Shown here: positions 9,755 through 23,011 of the stretch, one piece after another
Layout of the letters: each line of letters starts with the position of its first letter
Position numbering within the stretch: the stretch's first letter is position 1
NCBI GenBank assembly: GCA_031769625.1
Contig: JAUIMM010000694.1
Coordinates: forward strand, 5,044,501-5,108,500
Direction of reading: 5' to 3'
Length of the DNA: 64,000 nt
From: Taudactylus pleione
Lineage: Eukaryota > Chordata > Amphibia > Anura > Myobatrachidae
Program-made: the position numbers and the translations under genes
Notes under the pieces: model-generated
The model's database searches: none
What the model saw: only the letters and a program-made list of their open reading frames with translations
Told to the model about the DNA's origin: nothing

Positions 9755-12700
9755 GTTATAGTAGTACACACTGTACCTGTATGTAGTAGTGTAATGGAAG
9801 TACACACTGTACCTGTGGAATGGGTATGATATACCGCCGGCCGCATGGCCGGCGGTTCGATTCCCGTCAGCGGCAGCCGGACAGGAGCAGAGTGCGAAGT
9901 GGTGTTATAGTAGTACACACTGTACCTGTATGTAGTAGTGTTATAGTAGTGCACACTGTACCTGTATGTAGAAGTGTTATAGTAGTGCACACTGTACCTG
10001 TATGTAGTAGTGTTATAGTAGTGCACACTGTACCTATATGTAGTAGTGCACACTGTACCTGTATGTAGCAGTGCACACTGTAGCTGTATATAGTAGTGTT
10101 ATAGTAGTGCACACTGTACCTGTATGTAGTGGTGTTATAGTAGTGCACACTGTACCTGTATGTAGTAGTGTTATAGTAGTGCACACTGTACCTATATGTA
10201 GTAGTGTTATAGTAGTGCACACTGTACCTGTATGTAGTGGTGTTATAGTAGTGCACACTGTACCTGTATGTAGTAGTGTTATAGTAGTGCACATTGTACC
10301 TGTATATAGAGGTGTTATAGTAGTGCACACTGTACCTGTATGTAGTAGTGTTATAGTAGTGCACACTGTACCTGTATGTAGTAGTGTTATAGTAGTGCAC
10401 ACTGTACCTGTATGTAGAAGTGTTATAGTAGTGCACACTGTACCTGTATGTAGTAGTGTTATAGTAGTGCACACTGTACCTGTATGTAGTAGTGTTATAG
10501 TAGTGCACACTGTACCTGTATGTAGTGGTGTTATAGTAGTGCACACTGTACCTGTATATAGAGGTGTTATAGTAGTACACACTGTACCTGTATGTAGTAG
10601 TGTTATAGTAGTGCACACTGTACCTGTATGTAGTAGTGTTATAGTAGTGCACACTGTACCTGTATATAGAGGTGTTATAGTAGTGCACACTGTACCTGTA
10701 TGTAGTAGTGTTATAGTAGTGCACACTGTACCTGTATGTAGTGGTGTTATAGTAGTGCACACTGTACCTGTATGTATTAGTGTTATAGTAGTACACACTG
10801 TACCTGTATATAGAGGTGTTATAGTAGTGCACACTGTACCTGTATGTATTAGTGTTATAGTAGTGCACACTGTACCTGTATGTAGAAGTGTTATAGTAGT
10901 GCACACTGTACCTGTATGTAGTAGTGTTATAGTAGTGCACACTGTACCTGTATGTAGTAGTGTTATAGTAGTGCACACTGTACCTGTATGTAGTAGTGTT
11001 ATAGTAGTACACACTGTACCTGTATGTAGTAGTGTTATAGTAGTGCACACTGTACCTGTATGTAGTAGTGTTATAGTAGTACACACTGTACCTGTATGTA
11101 GTAGTGTTATAGTAGTGCACACTGTACCTGTATGTAGTAGTGTTATAGTAGTGCACACTGTACCTGTATGTAGTAGTGTTATAGTAGTGCACACTGTACC
11201 TATATGTAGTAGTGTTATAGTAGTGCACACTGTACCTGTATGTAGTAGTGCACACTGTACCTGTATGTAGTAGTGTTATAGTAGTACACACTGTACCTGT
11301 ATGTAGTAGTGTTATAGTAGTGCACACTGTACCTGTATGTAGTAGTGCACACTGTACCTATATGTAGAAGTGTTATAGTAGTGCACACTGTACCTGTATG
11401 TAGTAGTGCACACTGTACCTGTATGTAGTAGTGCACACTGTACCTATATGTAGAAGTGTTATAGTAGTGCACACTGTACCTGTATGTAGTAGTGCACACT
11501 GTACCTGTATGTAGAAGTGTTATAGTAGTGCACACTGTACCTGTATGTAGTAGTGTTATAGTAGTACACACTGTACCTGTATGTAGTAGTGTTATAGTAG
11601 TGCACACTGTACCTGTATGTAGTAGTGTTATAGTAGTGCACACTGTACCTGTATGTAGTAGTGTTATAGTAGGACACACTGTACCTGTATGTAGTGGTGT
11701 TATAGTAGTGCACACTGTACCTGTATGTAGTAGTGTTATAGTAGTGCACACTGTACCTGTATGTAGTAGTGTTATAGTAGTACACACTGTACCTGTATGT
11801 AGTAGTGTTATAGTAGTACACACTGTACCTGTATGTAGTAGTGTTATAGTAGTACACACTGTACCTGTATGTAGTAGTGTTATAGTAGTGCACACTGTAC
11901 CTGTATGTAGTAGTGTTATAGTAGTGCACACTGTACCTGTATGTAGTAGTGCACACTGTACCTATATGTAGAAGTATTATAGTAGTGCACACTGTACCTG
12001 TATGTAGTAGTGCACACTGTACCTGTATGTAGAAGTGTTATAGTAGTGCACACTGTACCTGTATGTAGTAGTGCACACTGTACCTGTATGTAGAAGTGTT
12101 ATAGTAGTGCACACTGTACCTGTATGTAGTGGTGTTATAGTAGTACACACTGTACCTGTATGTAGTAGTGTTATAGTAGTACACACTGTACCTGTATGTA
12201 GTAGTGTTATAGTAGTACACACTGTACCTGTATGTAGTAGTGTTATAGTAGTGCACACTGTACCTGTATGTAGTAGTGTTATAGTAGTACACACTGTACC
12301 TGTATGTAGTAGTGTTATAGTAGTGCACACTGTACCTGTATGTAGTAGTGTTATAGTAGTGCACACTGTACCTGTATGTAGTAGTGTTATAGTAGTGCAC
12401 ACTGTACCTGTATGTAGTAGTGTTATAGTAGGACACACTGTACCTGTATGTAGTGGTGTTATAGTAGTGCACACTGTACCTGTATGTAGTAGTGCACACT
12501 GTACCTGTATGTAGTAGTGTTATAGTAGTGCACACTGTACCTGTATGTAGTAGTGTTATAGTAGTGCACACTGTACCTGTATGTAGTAGTGTTATAGTAG
12601 TGCACACTGTACCTGTATGTAGTAGTGTTATAGAAGGACACACTGTACCTGTATGTAGTGGTGTTATAGTAGTACACACTGTACCTATATGTAGTAGTGC

Positions 12701-15700
12701 ACACTGTACCTGTATGTAGTGGTGTTATAGTAGTGCACACTGTACCTGTATGTATTAGTGTTATAGTAGTGCACACTGTACCTGTATGTAGTAGTGTTAT
12801 AGTAGTACACACTGTACCTGTATGTAGAAGTGTTATAGTAGTGCACACTGTACCTATATGTAGAAGTGTTATAGTAGTGCACACTGTACCTATATGTAGA
12901 AGTGTTATAGTAGTGCACACTGTACCTGTATGTAGTAGTGTTATAGTAGTGCACACTGTACCTGTATGTAGTGGTGTTATAGTAGGACACACTGTACCTG
13001 TATGTAGTAGTGTTATAGTAGTACACACTGTACCTATATGTAGAAGTGTTATAGTAGTGCACACTGTACCTGTATGTAGTAGTGTTATAGTAGTGCACAC
13101 TGTACCTGTATGTAGTAGTGTTATAGTAGTACACACTGTACCTGTATGTAGTGGTGTTATAGTAGTGCACACTGTACCTGTATATAGAGGTGTTATAGTA
13201 GTGCACACTGTACCTGTATGTAGTGGTGTTATAGTAGTGCACACTGTACCTGTATGTAGTAGTGCACACTGTACCTGTATGTAGTAGTGTTATAGTAGGA
13301 CACACTGTACCTGTATGTAGAAGTGTTATAGTAGTGCACACTGTACCTATATGTAGAAGTGTTATAGTAGTGCACACTGTACCTATATGTAGAAGTGTTA
13401 TAGTAGTGCACACTGTACCTGTATGTAGTAGTGTTATAGTAGTGCACACTGTACCTGTATGTAGTAGTGTTATAGTAGTGCACACTGTACCTGTATGTAG
13501 AAGTGTTATAGTAGTGCACACTGTACCTGTATGTAGTAGTGTTATAGTAGTGCACACTGTACCTGTATGTAGTAGTGTTATAGTAGTGCACACTGTACCT
13601 GTATGTAGTAGTGTTATAGTAGTGCACACTGTACCTATATGTAGAAGTGTTATAGTAGTGCACACTGTACCTATATGTAGTAGTGCACACTGTACCTGTA
13701 TGTAGTAGTGTTATAGTAGTGCACACTGTACCTGTATGTAGTAGTGTTATAGTAGGACACACTGTACCTATATGTAGTAGTGCACACTGTACCTGTATGT
13801 AGAAGTGTTATAGTAGTGCACACTGTACCTGTATGTAGTAGTGTTATAGTAGTGCACACTGTACCTGTATGTAGTAGTGTTATAGTAGGACACACTGTAC
13901 CTGTATGTAGTGGTGTTATAGTAGTACACACTGTACCTATATGTAGTAGTGTTATAGTAGTGCACACTGTACCTGTATATAGAGGTGTTATAGTAGTGCA
14001 CACTGTACCTGTATGTAGTAGTGTTATAGTAGTGCACACTGTACCTCTATGTAGTGGTGTTATAGTAGTGCACACTGTACCTGTATGTAGTAGTGTTATA
14101 GTAGGACACACTGTACCTGTATGTAGTGGTGTTATAGTAGTGCACACTGTACCTGTATGTAGTAGTGTTATAGTAGTGCACACTGTACCTGTATGTAGTG
14201 GTGTTATAGTAGTGCACACTGTACCTGTATGTATTAGTGTTATAGTAGTGCACACTGTACCTGTATGTAGAAGTGTTATAGTAGTGCACACTGTACCTGT
14301 ATGTAGTAGTGTTATAGTAGTGCACACTGTACCTGTATGTAGTAGTGTTATAGTAGTGCACACTGTACCTGTATGTAGTAGTGTTATAGTAGTACACACT
14401 GTACCTGTATGTAGTAGTGTTATAGTAGTGCACACTGTACCTGTATGTAGTAGTGTTATAGTAGTACACACTGTACCTGTATGTAGTAGTGTTATAGTAG
14501 TGCACACTGTACCTGTATGTAGTAGTGTTATAGTAGTGCACACTGTACCTGTATGTAGTAGTGTTATAGTAGTGCACACTGTACCTATATGTAGTAGTGT
14601 TATAGTAGTGCACACTGTACCTGTATGTAGTAGTGTTATAGTAGTACACACTGTACCTGTATGTAGTAGTGTTATAGTAGTGCACACTGTACCTGTATGT
14701 AGTAGTGCACACTGTACCTATATGTAGAAGTGTTATAGTAGTGCACACTGTACCTGTATGTAGTAGTGCACACTGTACCTGTATGTAGTAGTGCACACAG
14801 TACCTATATGTAGAAGTGTTATAGTAGTGCACACTGTACCTGTATGTAGTAGTGCACACTGTACCTGTATGTAGAAGTGTTATAGTAGTGCACACTGTAC
14901 CTGTATGTAGTAGTGTTATAGTAGTGCACACTGTACCTGTATGTAGTAGTGTTATAGTAGTGCACACTGTACCTGTATGTAGTAGTGTTATAGTAGTGCA
15001 CACTGTACCTGTATGTAGTAGTGTTATAGTAGGACACACTGTACCTGTATGTAGTGGTGTTATAGTAGTGCACACTGTACCTGTATGTAGTAGTGTTATA
15101 GTAGTGCACACTGTACCTGTATGTAGTAGTGTTATAGTAGTACACACTGTACCTGTATGTAGTAGTGTTATAGTAGTACACACTGTACCTGTATGTAGTA
15201 GTGTTATAGTAGTACACACTGTACCTGTATGTAGTAGTGTTATAGTAGTGCACACTGTACCTGTATGTAGTAGTGTTATAGTAGTGCACACTGTACCTGT
15301 ATGTAGTAGTGCACACTGTACCTATATGTAGAAGTGTTATAGTAGTGCACACTGTACCTGTATGTAGTAGTGCACACTGTACCTGTATGTAGAAGTGTTA
15401 TAGTAGTGCACACTGTACCTGTATGTAGTAGTGCACACTGTACCTGTATGTAGAAGTGTTATAGTAGTGCACACTGTACCTGTATGTAGTAGTGCACACT
15501 GTACCTGTATGTAGTAGTGTTATAGTAGTGCACACTGTACCTGTATGTAGTGGTGTTATAGTAGTACACACTGTACCTGTATGTAGTAGTGTTATAGTAG
15601 TACACACTGTACCTGTATGTAGTAGTGTTATAGTAGTACACACTGTACCTGTATGTAGTAGTGTTATAGTAGTGCACACTGTACCTGTATGTAGTAGTGT

Positions 15701-18083
15701 TATAGTAGTACACACTGTACCTGTATGTAGTAGTGTTATAGTAGTGCACACTGTACCTGTATGTAGTAGTGTTATAGTAGTGCACACTGTACCTGTATGT
15801 AGTAGTGTTATAGTAGTGCACACTGTACCTATATGTAGTAGTGTTATAGTAGGACACACTGTACCTGTATGTAGTGGTGTTATAGTAGTGCACACTGTAC
15901 CTGTATGTAGTAGTGCACACTGTACCTGTATGTAGTAGTGTTATAGTAGTGCACACTGTACCTGTATGTAGAAGTGTTATAGTAGTGCACACTGTACCTG
16001 TATGTAGTAGTGTTATAGTAGTGCACACTGTACCTATATGTAGTAGTGCACACTGTACCTGTATGTAGCAGTGCACACTGTACCTGTATGTAGTAGTGTT
16101 ATAGTAGTGCACACTGTACCTGTATGTAGTGGTGTTATAGTAGTGCACACTGTACCTGTATGTAGTAGTGTTATAGTAGTGCACACTGTACCTATATGTA
16201 GTAGTGTTATAGTAGTGCACACTGTACCTGTATGTAGTGGTGTTATAGTAGTGCACACTGTACCTGTATGTAGTAGTGTTATAGTAGTGCACATTGTACC
16301 TGTATATAGAGGTGTTATAGTAGTGCACACTGTACCTGTATGTAGTAGTGTTATAGTAGTGCACACTGTACCTGTATGTAGTAGTGTTATAGTAGTGCAC
16401 ACTGTACCTGTATGTAGAAGTGTTATAGTAGTGCACACTGTACCTGTATGTAGTAGTGTTATAGTAGTGCACACTGTACCTGTATGTAGTAGTGTTATAG
16501 TAGTGCACACTGTACCTGTATGTAGTGGTGTTATAGTAGTGCACACTGTACCTGTATATAGAGGTGTTATAGTAGTACACACTGTACCTGTATGTAGTAG
16601 TGTTATAGTAGTGCACACTGTACCTGTATGTAGTAGTGTTATAGTAGTGCACACTGTACCTGTATATAGAGGTGTTATAGTAGTGCACACTGTACCTGTA
16701 TGTAGTAGTGTTATAGTAGTGCACACTGTACCTGTATGTAGTGGTGTTATAGTAGTGCACACTGTACCTGTATGTATTAGTGTTATAGTAGTACACACTG
16801 TACCTGTATATAGAGGTGTTATAGTAGTGCACACTGTACCTGTATGTATTAGTGTTATAGTAGTGCACACTGTACCTGTATGTAGAAGTGTTATAGTAGT
16901 GCACACTGTACCTGTATGTAGTAGTGTTATAGTAGTGCACACTGTACCTGTATGTAGTAGTGTTATAGTAGTGCACACTGTACCTGTATGTAGTAGTGTT
17001 ATAGTAGTACACACTGTACCTGTATGTAGTAGTGTTATAGTAGTGCACACTGTACCTGTATGTAGTAGTGTTATAGTAGTACACACTGTACCTGTATGTA
17101 GTAGTGTTATAGTAGTGCACACTGTACCTGTATGTAGTAGTGTTATAGTAGTGCACACTGTACCTGTATGTAGTAGTGTTATAGTAGTGCACACTGTACC
17201 TATATGTAGTAGTGTTATAGTAGTGCACACTGTACCTGTATGTAGTAGTGCACACTGTACCTGTATGTAGTAGTGTTATAGTAGTACACACTGTACCTGT
17301 ATGTAGTAGTGTTATAGTAGTGCACACTGTACCTGTATGTAGTAGTGCACACTGTACCTATATGTAGAAGTGTTATAGTAGTGCACACTGTACCTGTATG
17401 TAGTAGTGCACACTGTACCTGTATGTAGTAGTGCACACTGTACCTATATGTAGAAGTGTTATAGTAGTGCACACTGTACCTGTATGTAGTAGTGCACACT
17501 GTACCTGTATGTAGAAGTGTTATAGTAGTGCACACTGTACCTGTATGTAGTAGTGTTATAGTAGTGCACACTGTACCTGTATGTAGTAGTGTTATAGTAG
17601 TGCACACTGTACCTGTATATAGAGGTGTTATAGTAGTGCACACTGTACCTGTATGTATTAGTGTTATAGTAGTGCACACTGTACCTGTATGTAGTAGTGT
17701 TATAATAGTACACACTGTACCTGTATGTAGTAGTGTTATAGTAGTGCACACTGTACCTGTATGTAGTAGTGTTATAGTAGTGCACACTGTACCTGTATGT
17801 AGTAGTGTTATAGTAGTGCACACTGTACCTGTATGTATTAGTGTTATAGTAGTGCACACTGTACCTATATGTAGTAGTGCACACTGTACCTGTATGTAGT
17901 AGTGCACACTGTACCTGTATGTAGTAGTGTTATAGTAGTACACACTGTACCTGTATATAGAGGTGTTATAGTAGTGCACACTGTACCTGTATGTATTAGT
18001 GTTATAGTAGTGCACACTGTACCTATATGTAGTAGTGCACACTGTACCTGTATGTAGTAGTGTTATAGTAGGACACACTGTAC
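9755..18083. repeat. 33/22 bp minisatellite array, about 8.3 kb
   Basis: The 33 bp unit is three 11 bp modules: GTTATAGTAGT, GCACACTGTAC and CTGTATGTAGT. A 22 bp variant lacks the first module and occurs at irregular intervals. Roughly 250-270 units are present. Point variants (TACACAC for GCACAC, GTAGAAG, TATATAGAGG, TAGTGG, AGGACAC) mark unit types. Because 33 is divisible by three, long frames stay open on both strands (up to 622 codons on the minus strand at 15459-17327). They encode only an 11-residue cycle, for example HTVPVCSSVIV, and are not called as genes. Confidence 0.96.
9817..9900. mobile_element. Non-array insert with GC hairpin
   Basis: The 33 bp array is interrupted by about 84 bp of unrelated GC-rich DNA. 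It contains a perfect hairpin, CCGCCGGCC-GCAT-GGCCGGCGG (about 9835-9856), followed by GTTCGATTCCCGTCAGCGGC. The composition and word order resemble the element near 57580-57650 (GGCGGCTGTTTAGCCGC, CCGACAGCAGCAGCCCGGCG), so it is probably a fragment of that family. Confidence 0.5.
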
Positions 18084-18188
18084 TAAAACTCCTCGAGGCC
18101 GACTGTGATCAAGAAACGGAACAAGTCCCGTTGCTGAGAATAACTGCAGAGATGCAGGGCACACAAAGCAAAACAAAAGAGTCTAGAA

Positions 18189-18373
18189 CAGAGGTACCTA
18201 ACCTCAGACCTGAAGGCACCCCAAAAGTTCAGGTTTTAGAGATATCCGTGGTTGAGCACAGGTGGTTAAATCAAATTGACTGAGGTACTAATGAGGTAAC
18301 CTGTGATCAAGAATAGATATCCTTAAAGCCTGGACTATTAAGGTGCCTTGAGGACCGATTTTGGGAACCTCTA
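18189..18373. mobile_element. hAT-like MITE
   Basis: The left end CAGAGGTACCTAACCTCAG and right end CCGATTTTGGGAACCTCTA are imperfect inverted repeats of the CAGAGGTTCCCAAA type known from hAT transposons. The interior (GATATCCGTGGTTGAGCACA, CTGAGGTACTAATGAGGTAA) is non-coding. The expected 8 bp target duplication cannot be read clearly. Confidence 0.6.
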
Positions 18374-18388
18374 AATTAGGGTGTACAA

Positions 18389-20001
18389 AGTCCAGTAACC
18401 GCAGGGATGCAGGGGCACACAACTAAAGCAGAGTCTGCAGTAAGGTAACCAGCAATAATTAGTGTGATACACAGTCCAGTAACCTCAGAGATGCAGGGGC
18501 ACACAACTAAAGCAGAGTCTGCAGTAAGGTAACTAGCAATAATTAGTGTGATACACAGTCCAGTAACCGCAGGGATGCAGGGGCACACAACTAAAGCAGA
18601 GTCTGCACTATGGTAACTAGCAATAATTAGTGTGATACACAGTCCAGTAACTGCAGAGATGCAGGGGCATACAACTAAAGCAGAGTCTGCAGTAAGGTAA
18701 CTAGCAATAATTAGTGTGATACACAGTCCAGTAACCGCAGAGATGCAGGGGCGCACAACTAAAGCAGAGTCTGCAGTAAGGTAACTAGGAATAATTAGTG
18801 TGATACACAATCCAGTAACCTCAGAGATGCAGGGGCGCACAACTAAAACAGAGTCTGCAGTAAGGTAACTAGCAATAATTAGTGAGATACACAGTCCAGT
18901 AACCTCAGAGATGCAGGGGCACACAACTAAAGCAGAATCTGCAGTAAGGTAACTAGGAATAATTAGTGTGATACACAGTCCAGTAACCTCAGAGATGCAG
19001 GGGCACACAACTAAAGCAGAGTCTGCAGTAAGGTAACCAGCAATAATTAGTGTGATACACAGTCCAGTAACCGGAGAGATGCAGGGGCACACAACTAAAG
19101 CAGAGTCTGCAGTAAGGTAACTAGGAATAATTAGTGTGATACACAGTCCAGTAACCGGAGAGATGCAGGGGCGCACAACTAAAGCATAGTCTGCAGTAAG
19201 GTAACTAGCAATAATTAGTGAGATACACAGTCCAGTAACCTCAGAAATGCAGGGGCACACAACTAAAGCAGAGTCTGCAGTAAGGTAACTAGCAATAATT
19301 AGTGTGATACACAGTCCAGTAACCTCAGAGATGCAGGGGCACACAACTAAAGCAGAGTCTGCAGTAAGGTAACTAGCAATAATTAGTGTAATACACAGTC
19401 CAGTAACCGGAGAGATGCAGGGGCACACAACTAAAGCAGAGTCTGCAGTAAGGTAACTAGCAATAATTAGTGTGATACACAGTCCAGTAACCTCAGAGAT
19501 GCAGGGGCACACAACTAAAGCAGAGTCTGCAGTAAGGTAACTAGCAATAATTAGTGTGATACACAGTCCAGTAACCTCAGAGATGCAGGGGCACACAACT
19601 AAAGCAGAGTCTGCAGTAAGGTAACTAGCAATAATTAGTGTAATACACAGTCCAGTAACCGGAGAGATGCAGGGGCACACAACTAAAGCAGAGTCTGCAG
19701 TAAGGTAACTAGCAATAATTAGTGTGATACACAGTCCAGTAACCGGAGAGATGCAGGGGCACACAACTAAAGCAGAGTCTGCAGTAAGGTAACTAGCAAT
19801 AATTAGTGTAATACACAGTCCAGTAACCGGAGAGATGCAGGGGCACACAACTAAAGCAGAGTCTGCAGTAAGGTAACTAGCAATAATTAGTGTAATACAC
19901 AGTCCAGTAACCGGAGAGATGCAGGGGCACACAACTAAAGCAGAGTCTGCAGTAAGGTAACTAGCAATAATTAGTGTGATACACAGTCCAGTAACCGCAG
20001 A
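18389..20001. repeat. 84 bp minisatellite, about 19 copies
   Basis: Each unit holds CAGTCCAGTAACC, AGATGCAGGGGCACACAACT, AAAGCAGAGTCTGCAGTAAG and GTAACTAGCAATAATTAGTG. A diverged half-copy (ATAACTGCAGAGATGCAGGG) lies outside the array at about 18140, separated from it by the hAT-like insert. Since 84 is divisible by three, a minus-strand frame of 648 codons (20322 to 18376) stays open through the array as a 28-residue repeat (core LTADSALVVCPCIS). No known domain is visible in it. Confidence 0.95.
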
Positions 20002-20894
20002 AGAGCAAGGAGTATAATAAGCAGATGCACAGTCCTGGAGCTGGGGACTGCAGGAGACAATGCTGACAGGGAGACAATGCAGACAGTGATCTGCACATAG
20101 GGACTGGAGACACACAGAATGTTGGTGTATAATATACTTGCAGTGAGAAAAGAAGCTGGAAAGTGTCTGATGACCAAGATGTCCCAGGTGTAACAATCTG
20201 AAGTGATGGACAGGATACAACACACTGGGGAACAGCTGGTCACAAGCTGGAAATACTGTAATACTGGAAGCTGGTTGCCCAGAAGTAAGACTATTAGCTA
20301 AGGAATAGGTTACAAGTTGCAACTGTAACTTCCAGGTCCTCGAGTTCTAGTTACAGCAGGAACAGAATTGCAGGCCAGGCGCTCTGGCTGAAATCAAGAT
20401 AGGACTTGTTGATCTGGCCCATGTCTTAGGAGAAAAGTGAATAAGTAAAGAATTGCTGAATCCAGATTGATCTACTACTAATAATATTCAGCTAATGAAT
20501 TGTCCTAATTAGGTTATTATTATATAAATGTTTTTGTATGAGATTATGTACCTTTAATTCAACCACTTGACCGCGTGTAGCTTATATTGTATTATATTTT
20601 ATTGTGATATTAAATTTGTTATCTGGACTCAGCGCTTCTTTGCTTATTCAATTATCTGCTTTGTCAGCCAGGGTTCCAGTAATCCCTCCTATTCTAGCGG
20701 CGGATTCCAGATAAACTCTTTTAATTTGTGGCCAGCGCCCAGCGGTGTCTCTTTGTGTCTGTGTTTTCTTAGGAGAGAAGTTAACCCTTTCCTTGCTGAA
20801 TTGGCATGACCCCAGCAGCACCTGTATTGGGAGAGACTTGCTCTAGATTCCAGGCACTGAAGGACGGACTATACTGTAGGATGACTTTACAGAG
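20002..20894. other. Unassigned sequence downstream of the 84 bp array
   Basis: The first ~450 bp (words such as GGAGCTGGGGACTGCAGGAG, GCAGGCCAGGCGCTCTGGCT) have the look of LTR-like retroelement sequence, but no paired LTR or primer site was found. The rest is plain AT-rich DNA. Nothing firm can be assigned. Confidence 0.35.
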
Positions 20895-20899
20895 CACAC

Positions 20900-21012
20900 G
20901 GGGAAAAAAAAATCATGATTTTTTTTTTATATCGATATTTAAATGTTAAAAAATCTGCGATTTAGCCCCTAAAGCACATCATCAATTTAGATCGATTTAA
21001 AATCGACCTTTA
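20900..21012. repeat. AT-rich palindromic segment
   Basis: It contains the perfect palindrome AAAAAAAATCATGATTTTTTTT (about 20906-20927, shown here as two halves meeting at ATGAT) and further self-complementary words (ATCGATATTTAAAT, ATCGATTTAAAATCGA). Possibly a MITE remnant. Confidence 0.4.
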
Positions 21013-21159
21013 ATAAATTACCCCCTGGTATAATTTGTGGGGGGCACTTCTAGTATAATGCGTTCAGGCGCTGCTGGTCTTGTGTGTGGGAACATCGCTA
21101 GCAATGTGTCAGTGGTACTGGTTAGAATAGTACATGTGGCTCACTCATGGGTCGAGGGG

Positions 21160-21479
21160 CAGGGGCGTATCTATAATGGGTGCAGGGTAGGGGGGCCTCG
21201 CACCGCACACCCTGCACCCATATAATTTAAAACTCACCTGTGCGTAGTCCCGCGTCAGATGTCAGCGCTGCACAGAACACCGGAATTGGCTGCCACAGCC
21301 ATTTCTCTTGCATTCTCCACATGTGCAGTAGACTCAGGGCACACTCTAGTGGCCCAGAGTGTTCTGCTTCTGCAGTGGCCGGCCAGCCGCATCAGTCAGC
21401 TGCCAGCCACCGGGGAGAGAGGAGGGGACCCTGCATGGAGAATGCACATGAGCCCCCTCCTCTCTTAAGACACTCCTGG
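21160..21479 (+). repeat. Dispersed repeat beginning CAGGGGCGTAT, copy 1
   Basis: It starts CAGGGGCGTATCTATAATGG, has CACCGCACACCCTGCACCCA near the front and ends around CCTCCTCTCTTAAGACACTC. It aligns end to end with the copy at 21933-22226. Terminal CAGGGGCGT against CACTCCTGG-type ends suggests a non-autonomous DNA element, but a target duplication is not evident. Confidence 0.65.
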
Positions 21480-21932
21480 CGAGGAGGCAACAACGTCACT
21501 TGACGCTTCCCCTGTGCTCTAATGGGTCGGTAAAGATGGACAGCAGGCGACTGTTTCAGAAGATAATTGACATCCTGACACCCAAAGCAATAAAAATCTG
21601 CCATGACGAGCCTGAAAGCGCCCCAAGTCTTCACTAATAAACAACGGATTAATGGGCAGAAGGATGATCCATCACTTCATAGACCAAGAGCCTGAGAATA
21701 TTTTTCTTGTTTTTCCTGCATAGCGTAGGGCGCCGGGAGGAGAGGGTGGAGGGTGGGCTGGCCCTGGGGCACAGCAGCAGCCGCTGCCACGCCAGGAGGA
21801 GCGGGTGGACCAGGGACACAGCAGTAGGCAGCCGTGCCAGGGAGTAGATGATGTGCGCTGGATGCCTGGGGAGAACAGCAGGAGCCGCGACTACTGCTTG
21901 CAACGACTGCAGGGAGGGGGGTGCTGCCGGGT

Positions 21933-22226
21933 CAGGGGCGTATTTATAATGGGTGCTGGGTGTGCGGGGTACACAGGCCCCTGGGTCCAGGGGGACCCAT
22001 ACCGCACACCCTGCATCCATATTATACTTACTTCTCCTGAGTCCCACATCGGCGCTGGTGTCTGCGATGTAAAATGCGGCTGGAAAATGTCCGCCGCAGC
22101 AATTTTCCAAGTGACCTGCGCATGCGCTATAGACTCTGGGCACACTCACTGTGCTGCCGGACAGAGAGGAGGGGACCCGTGACGGAGACTGCACATGGGC
22201 CCCCTCCTCTCTAGAAACACCCCTGC
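21933..22226 (+). repeat. Dispersed repeat beginning CAGGGGCGTAT, copy 2
   Basis: It starts CAGGGGCGTATTTATAATGG and ends CTCTAGAAACACCCCTG. The two ends, CAGGGGCGT and ACACCCCTG, are an inverted repeat. Same family and orientation as 21160-21479, which lies 0.77 kb upstream. Confidence 0.65.
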
Positions 22227-22967
22227 GCCAGGTGCCCGATCACTGTGGCCAGCAGTGATTGGGGCACACTGGAGGCACAGCCATGGGTGCAGAGGGACCA
22301 GCAGGTCCCTCTGATGTAGGCGGCTGCTGGAAGATTAGCTTCCCGAAGCCGCCTTGTGGGCACTTCTGACTGGTCGTGTCAGATGCTATTATGTCAGGGA
22401 AAGCCCAGGCTGGTGTGGTCGCATCTGATGTGACCGTGCCAGGCAACTGGTTAATATCCCTTATCAATGGTATCAACCATTAGTAATTATCAACATTATT
22501 TTTTTAATCAATCTTTACCGATATATTCATGTCTTGTTCTTAGTAAATATTCTTGTGTCTTATTTATCAGTGATGTCTTTCTACCGCGATTTCTATTACT
22601 GTTTTTTATGCAATATCATGTTTTTGGGAGTAATCAATTGCACAATATACACTGCTAGTATTTGTTACATTTTTGATAGTTGAGAGATTGCCACCCGTTA
22701 CCACACCCTACGGGTAAATATATATAACGTGGGGGTTTTTGGCAGCAAACTTTGTGTGGTTTGTACTTGTCAAGTATAAAGAGTCAGTGGTGTTGGGGCA
22801 GACGTTTCCTGAATTGACCTCTAGTGGATGGAAGACCTGTTCATTATCCCTGTGGTGGCCTGTCCAGATTCAGGTGGAAGCATGTACGAAGGGGGCGTTA
22901 AATAAAGTGTGCTGCACACTCTGAGGGGAAGACTTATTTTTCTGTTTTTGTTTATTATACAGTATCT
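22227..22967. other. Unassigned sequence
   Basis: No repeat structure or coding sequence was recognised. A possible polyadenylation word (AATAAA) occurs near 22902 without a supporting gene. Confidence 0.4.
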
Positions 22968-23011
22968 GTGTATATATATATATTATATATATATATATAT
23001 AATATATATAT
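22968..23011. repeat. TA microsatellite
   Basis: Nearly uninterrupted TA run, which continues at about 23680-23741 on the far side of a possible inserted LTR. Confidence 0.9.

Noticed and set aside
9845..9870. tRNA-like B box (GGTTCGATTCC) beside a hairpin
   Set aside because: The bases around it do not form a T-arm stem, there is no A box at the right distance, and the word is explained as part of a GC-rich dispersed repeat.
9867..17327. Long open frames on both strands (up to 622 codons) with 11-residue repeats
   Set aside because: They are produced by a 33 bp unit without stops in several frames at once; frames overlap on both strands and break wherever module loss changes phase. No start context or domain supports a protein.
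9755..18083. CRISPR-like array of regularly spaced short repeats
   Set aside because: Repeats are contiguous with no unique spacers, no cas-like genes are present, and the context is a vertebrate genome.
18084..20460. LTR retrotransposon with an amplified 84 bp repeat inside its LTR
   Set aside because: The flanking sequence has an LTR-like feel, but I could not find paired termini, a target duplication or internal genes.
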